DNA of 64,000 bases. Source: JAKVAV01 sp047632755 (GTDB lineage Bacteria; Bacteroidota; Bacteroidia; Flavobacteriales_D; Cryomorphaceae). A program made the translations under genes and the position numbers. Location: NCBI GenBank assembly GCA_047632755.1, contig JBLIDT010000001.1, positions 62,001-126,000 on the forward strand. Direction: 5' to 3'. Below the pieces are notes generated by a model, which saw nothing but the letters and a program-made list of their open reading frames with translations, searched no databases and was not told where the DNA came from. Below are positions 61,565-64,000 of the stretch, in pieces. How positions within the stretch are numbered: the first letter of the stretch is position 1; every line of letters begins with the position of its first letter.

Positions 61565-63452
61565 ATCGCCCCAAATGAATCATGATCACGGAAATATCAC
61601 TGGGTGATACACCGCTAATTCGAGAGGCTTGACCGATCGTCTCAGGCTTTATTTTAGTGAGTTTTTCTTTGGCTTCTGAAGAGAGTGAGTTAATCGATAA
61701 ATAGTCAAAGTCGGCATAAAGATGAATATCTTCGAGACGATTCATGCGATTAGCCATTTCTTCTTCTTTCGCAATGTATCCTTCGTACTTCACGGCTATT
61801 TCCAGACTTTCTTTAACTTCATTCCAGATGGATAATCCTACTGCATCTACCCTATTGCTTTCGTGATGTCTCAGTTCTCCTGACATGCTTAAAAGATGGG
61901 GTAGAGTGATGTTTGGACGGGTCAGAAGAGATTTGATTTTCACCTTTTGCTTGAGTCCCGCGGAGTTGTTTTCCACGAGGACATCATTTGCCTCTTCCGG
62001 AGAAACACTGGTTTTTTCCATCAACTTTGAGAATGAATGATACTCAGCTTGTTTCTTTTCAACCTGTCTCATGCGTTCTTCAGAAGCTAGTCCAAGTTCG
62101 TGGGATTTTGGAGTTAAGCGCACGTCAGCATTATCCTGCCGCAAAAGAATTCTGTATTCCGCACGACTAGTGAACATGCGATACGGCTCTTCCGTTCCCT
62201 TCGTAATCAAATCATCGATAAGCACACCAATATACGCTTCACTCCTACTTAGAATGAAAGGAGCCTTTTCATGTATGTTTTGATGCGCGTTTATTCCTGC
62301 CATGAGACCTTGGCAAGCGGCTTCTTCATAGCCAGTAGTTCCATTTATTTGTCCAGCAAAAAACAAGTTTTTCACCAATTTGGTTTCCAACGTATGTTTG
62401 AGCTGTGTTGGAGGAAAGTAATCGTACTCTATTGCATATCCAGGACGAAACATTTTAGCGTTTTCCATTCCCTCAATCTTATTTAGAGCGGCCAATTGAA
62501 TATCCTCGGGCAGGCTTGAGCTAAATCCATTGAGATATATTTCTACTGTATCCCAGCCTTCTGGCTCAACGAATAATTGGTGTCTGTCGCGATCGGCAAA
62601 TCGATCAATCTTATCTTCGATAGAAGGACAATAGCGAGGTCCGACTCCTTGAATCCGTCCATTAAACATGGGGGACTTGTCAAAGCCTGACCGTAAAATG
62701 TCATGAACTTCAGTATTTGTATATGTAATGTGACATGGACGCTGAGTGGTCATTGCTTTGGTGTCACTAAAAGAGAATTTACCTGGGATTTCATCACCTG
62801 GTTGTACTTCCATTTTAGAATAATCCAAGCTTCTGCCATCCAGTCGAGGAGGTGTGCCTGTTTTCATTCTACCATGCTCAAAACCCAGCTTGACCAATTG
62901 TTCCGTGATTCCGAAGGAAGCCTTTTCTCCTGCTCTACCACCGCCAAAATTTTTGTCGCCAATATGAATCAATCCATTCAAGAATGTTCCACTCGTGAGA
63001 ATGACAGATTTCCCTTTAATTTCAATACCCAAACCTGTTCTTACACCCTTCACACGTCCTTCAGCATCTAATAAGACGTCTTGAACCATGTCTTGAAAGA
63101 AATCTACATTGGGTGTTTGTTCGAGCATGAGGCGCCATTCTGTCGCAAATAGCATTCGATCATTCTGTGTCCTAGGGCTCCACATTGCAGGCCCTTTAGA
63201 TAGGTTGAGCATTCGAAATTGAATAGCACTTCTATCGCTGACAATACCTGAATAACCACCGAGGGCATCGATCTCTCGTATAATTTGGCCTTTTGCGATT
63301 CCACCCATAGCTGGGTTGCAACTCATCTGGCCAATGGTGTTCATATTCATGGTCACCATTAGGACTTTTGATCCTAAGTTTGCTGCGGCTGCTGCGGCTT
63401 CGTTTCCAGCATGCCCTCCGCCCACTACGATTACATCGTATTTCTGAAGCAT
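61563..63452 (-). CDS. mnmG: tRNA uridine-5-carboxymethylaminomethyl modification enzyme MnmG (GidA)
   Basis: 629 aa FAD enzyme that with MnmE modifies U34 of tRNAs. N-terminal DVIVVGGGHAGNEAAAAAAN, FAD/NADH motifs in MKTGTPPRLDGRSLDYS, and the C-terminal helical domain that contacts tRNA and MnmE (ISGVSPSDISVIMIHLGR). It follows ybeY by 21 nt. Near-origin location of gidA is common in bacteria and fits the adjacent parS-like sites. Confidence 0.97.
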   Translation of the reverse strand: MLQKYDVIVVGGGHAGNEAAAAAANLGSKVLMVTMNMNTIGQMSCNPAMGGIAKGQIIREIDALGGYSGIVSDRSAIQFRMLNLSKGPAMWSPRTQNDRMLFATEWRLMLEQTPNVDFFQDMVQDVLLDAEGRVKGVRTGLGIEIKGKSVILTSGTFLNGLIHIGDKNFGGGRAGEKASFGITEQLVKLGFEHGRMKTGTPPRLDGRSLDYSKMEVQPGDEIPGKFSFSDTKAMTTQRPCHITYTNTEVHDILRSGFDKSPMFNGRIQGVGPRYCPSIEDKIDRFADRDRHQLFVEPEGWDTVEIYLNGFSSSLPEDIQLAALNKIEGMENAKMFRPGYAIEYDYFPPTQLKHTLETKLVKNLFFAGQINGTTGYEEAACQGLMAGINAHQNIHEKAPFILSRSEAYIGVLIDDLITKGTEEPYRMFTSRAEYRILLRQDNADVRLTPKSHELGLASEERMRQVEKKQAEYHSFSKLMEKTSVSPEEANDVLVENNSAGLKQKVKIKSLLTRPNITLPHLLSMSGELRHHESNRVDAVGLSIWNEVKESLEIAVKYEGYIAKEEEMANRMNRLEDIHLYADFDYLSINSLSSEAKEKLTKIKPETIGQASRISGVSPSDISVIMIHLGR

Positions 63453-63473
63453 AAGTTGGTAGAAATCAAAAAA

Positions 63474-63896
63474 TTAAAAGGAGCGTAAAGATAAGTAATA
63501 ATCCTCTTTACTGCGCATTTCAGCTTGCTGTTCGGCATTCTTATCAGCGTATCCGCATAGATGGAGAACGCCGTGAACCATGACCCTGCAGAATTCGTCG
63601 AACCACTCGATATTCAAATCTTTGGCGTTGTCTTTTACTCTATCAATACTGATAAATATGTCACCTGCAATTATCTCCCCTTCTGAATATGGAAAGGTGA
63701 TAACATCTGTTAAATAACTGTGATTCAGGTGCTTTATGTTTATCTCTAGAAGATCATTGTCAGTGCAAAAAATAAAATCAAGCTGTTCGATTTTTACGTT
63801 TTCTTCACGGCAAGTCAGGCGAATCCAATCGCTTATCTCGTCTTGACGATCAAACTGAAAATCAGGGTGTTCAGAGTGGAAATGGACGGGAGCCAT
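63474..63896 (-). CDS. ybeY: Endoribonuclease YbeY (rRNA maturation factor)
   Basis: 140 aa zinc metallo-endoribonuclease for 16S rRNA 3'-end processing and ribosome quality control. The metal-binding motif is in VMVHGVLHLCGYADKN, and YLTDVITFPYSEGEIIAGDI is the second conserved block. Its ATG shares one base with the stop of the upstream gene (TAATG), suggesting coupling. Confidence 0.94.
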   Translation of the reverse strand: MAPVHFHSEHPDFQFDRQDEISDWIRLTCREENVKIEQLDFIFCTDNDLLEINIKHLNHSYLTDVITFPYSEGEIIAGDIFISIDRVKDNAKDLNIEWFDEFCRVMVHGVLHLCGYADKNAEQQAEMRSKEDYYLSLRSF

Positions 63897-64000
63897 TAGG
63901 CATTTACCGAAACGGGTTTTGATAAAGACTTAAACGCCAATTGGACAATGCGACCGTCATCATCGAAACCAATTTCATCGGACAAGTGGCGCATGAGGAA
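63896..64000 (-). CDS. C-terminal end of an unidentified protein (runs off the window)
   Basis: Thirty-four residues and a TAA stop are visible on the minus strand (ending LAFKSLSKPVSVNA). The frame is open to the window edge and the stop overlaps the ybeY start by one base, so this is a real operon member. Too little is present to name a family. Confidence 0.65.
   Translation of the reverse strand, partial: FLMRHLSDEIGFDDDGRIVQLAFKSLSKPVSVNA

Overview
The window looks like a chromosomal segment of a Bacteroidota species, most likely order Flavobacteriales. The signs are a gldH gliding lipoprotein, a large secreted protein with a type IX secretion (T9SS) C-terminal sorting domain, members of Bacteroidota-restricted small families (Lacal_2735-like, IPExxxVDY), many SPII lipoproteins, and promoters of the TTG / TAnnTTTG type. 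No phage, insertion sequence or CRISPR array is visible. About 95% of the sequence is coding.

Region 1 (1-13,773, all minus strand) is a light-response island. At its head lies a MerR-type regulator with a complete B12-binding module (CarH/LitR type). It is followed by a tightly packed ten-gene operon: ECF sigma factor, crtI, crtB, idi, a pyruvoyl-tetrahydropterin-synthase-like gene, folE, a 58-aa Lacal_2735-type protein, an SDR, a flavin reductase and a class I CPD photolyase. Downstream come a five-FAS1-domain T9SS-secreted protein, an atypical photolyase/cryptochrome, a 45-aa DUF2256 zinc-knuckle protein and a cryptochrome-DASH cut by the window edge. The operon promoter is embedded in a 34-bp palindrome, a good operator candidate. 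The inferred logic is that the B12-bound regulator blocks the sigma-crt operon in the dark, and that light releases carotenoid, pterin/flavin and photorepair functions together.

Region 2 (13.9-44.5 kb) is mostly housekeeping: uvrC, gpsA, lysS, a phosphosugar isomerase, lipB, cvpA, pgk, then holB-ricT-gldH-PBP1A, scoAB, a fused double-ATPase ABC protein, an exonuclease, pheS, pyk, rnc-fabF-acpP, purN and rnhA. It also holds an iodotyrosine-deiodinase-like flavoprotein and a PBP1A carrying a four-cysteine insertion. Three convergent gene junctions carry copies of the same 155-213 bp intergenic repeat with related ends.

Region 3 (44.6-57 kb) is rich in signalling: tRNA-Asn, a tandem universal stress protein, a YfiR / TPR / HAMP-SpoIIE phosphatase operon, ferritin, RNase R, a multi-PAS histidine kinase with a LytTR response regulator, and a long MORN-like repeat protein.

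Region 4 (57-64 kb) holds rpiB, a TlpA-like lipoprotein, an ALDH7-type dehydrogenase, a methyltransferase, mnmG, ybeY and an edge-truncated gene. Two parS-like palindromes lie in the methyltransferase gene and over the mnmG stop codon, suggesting that this end is close to the replication origin.
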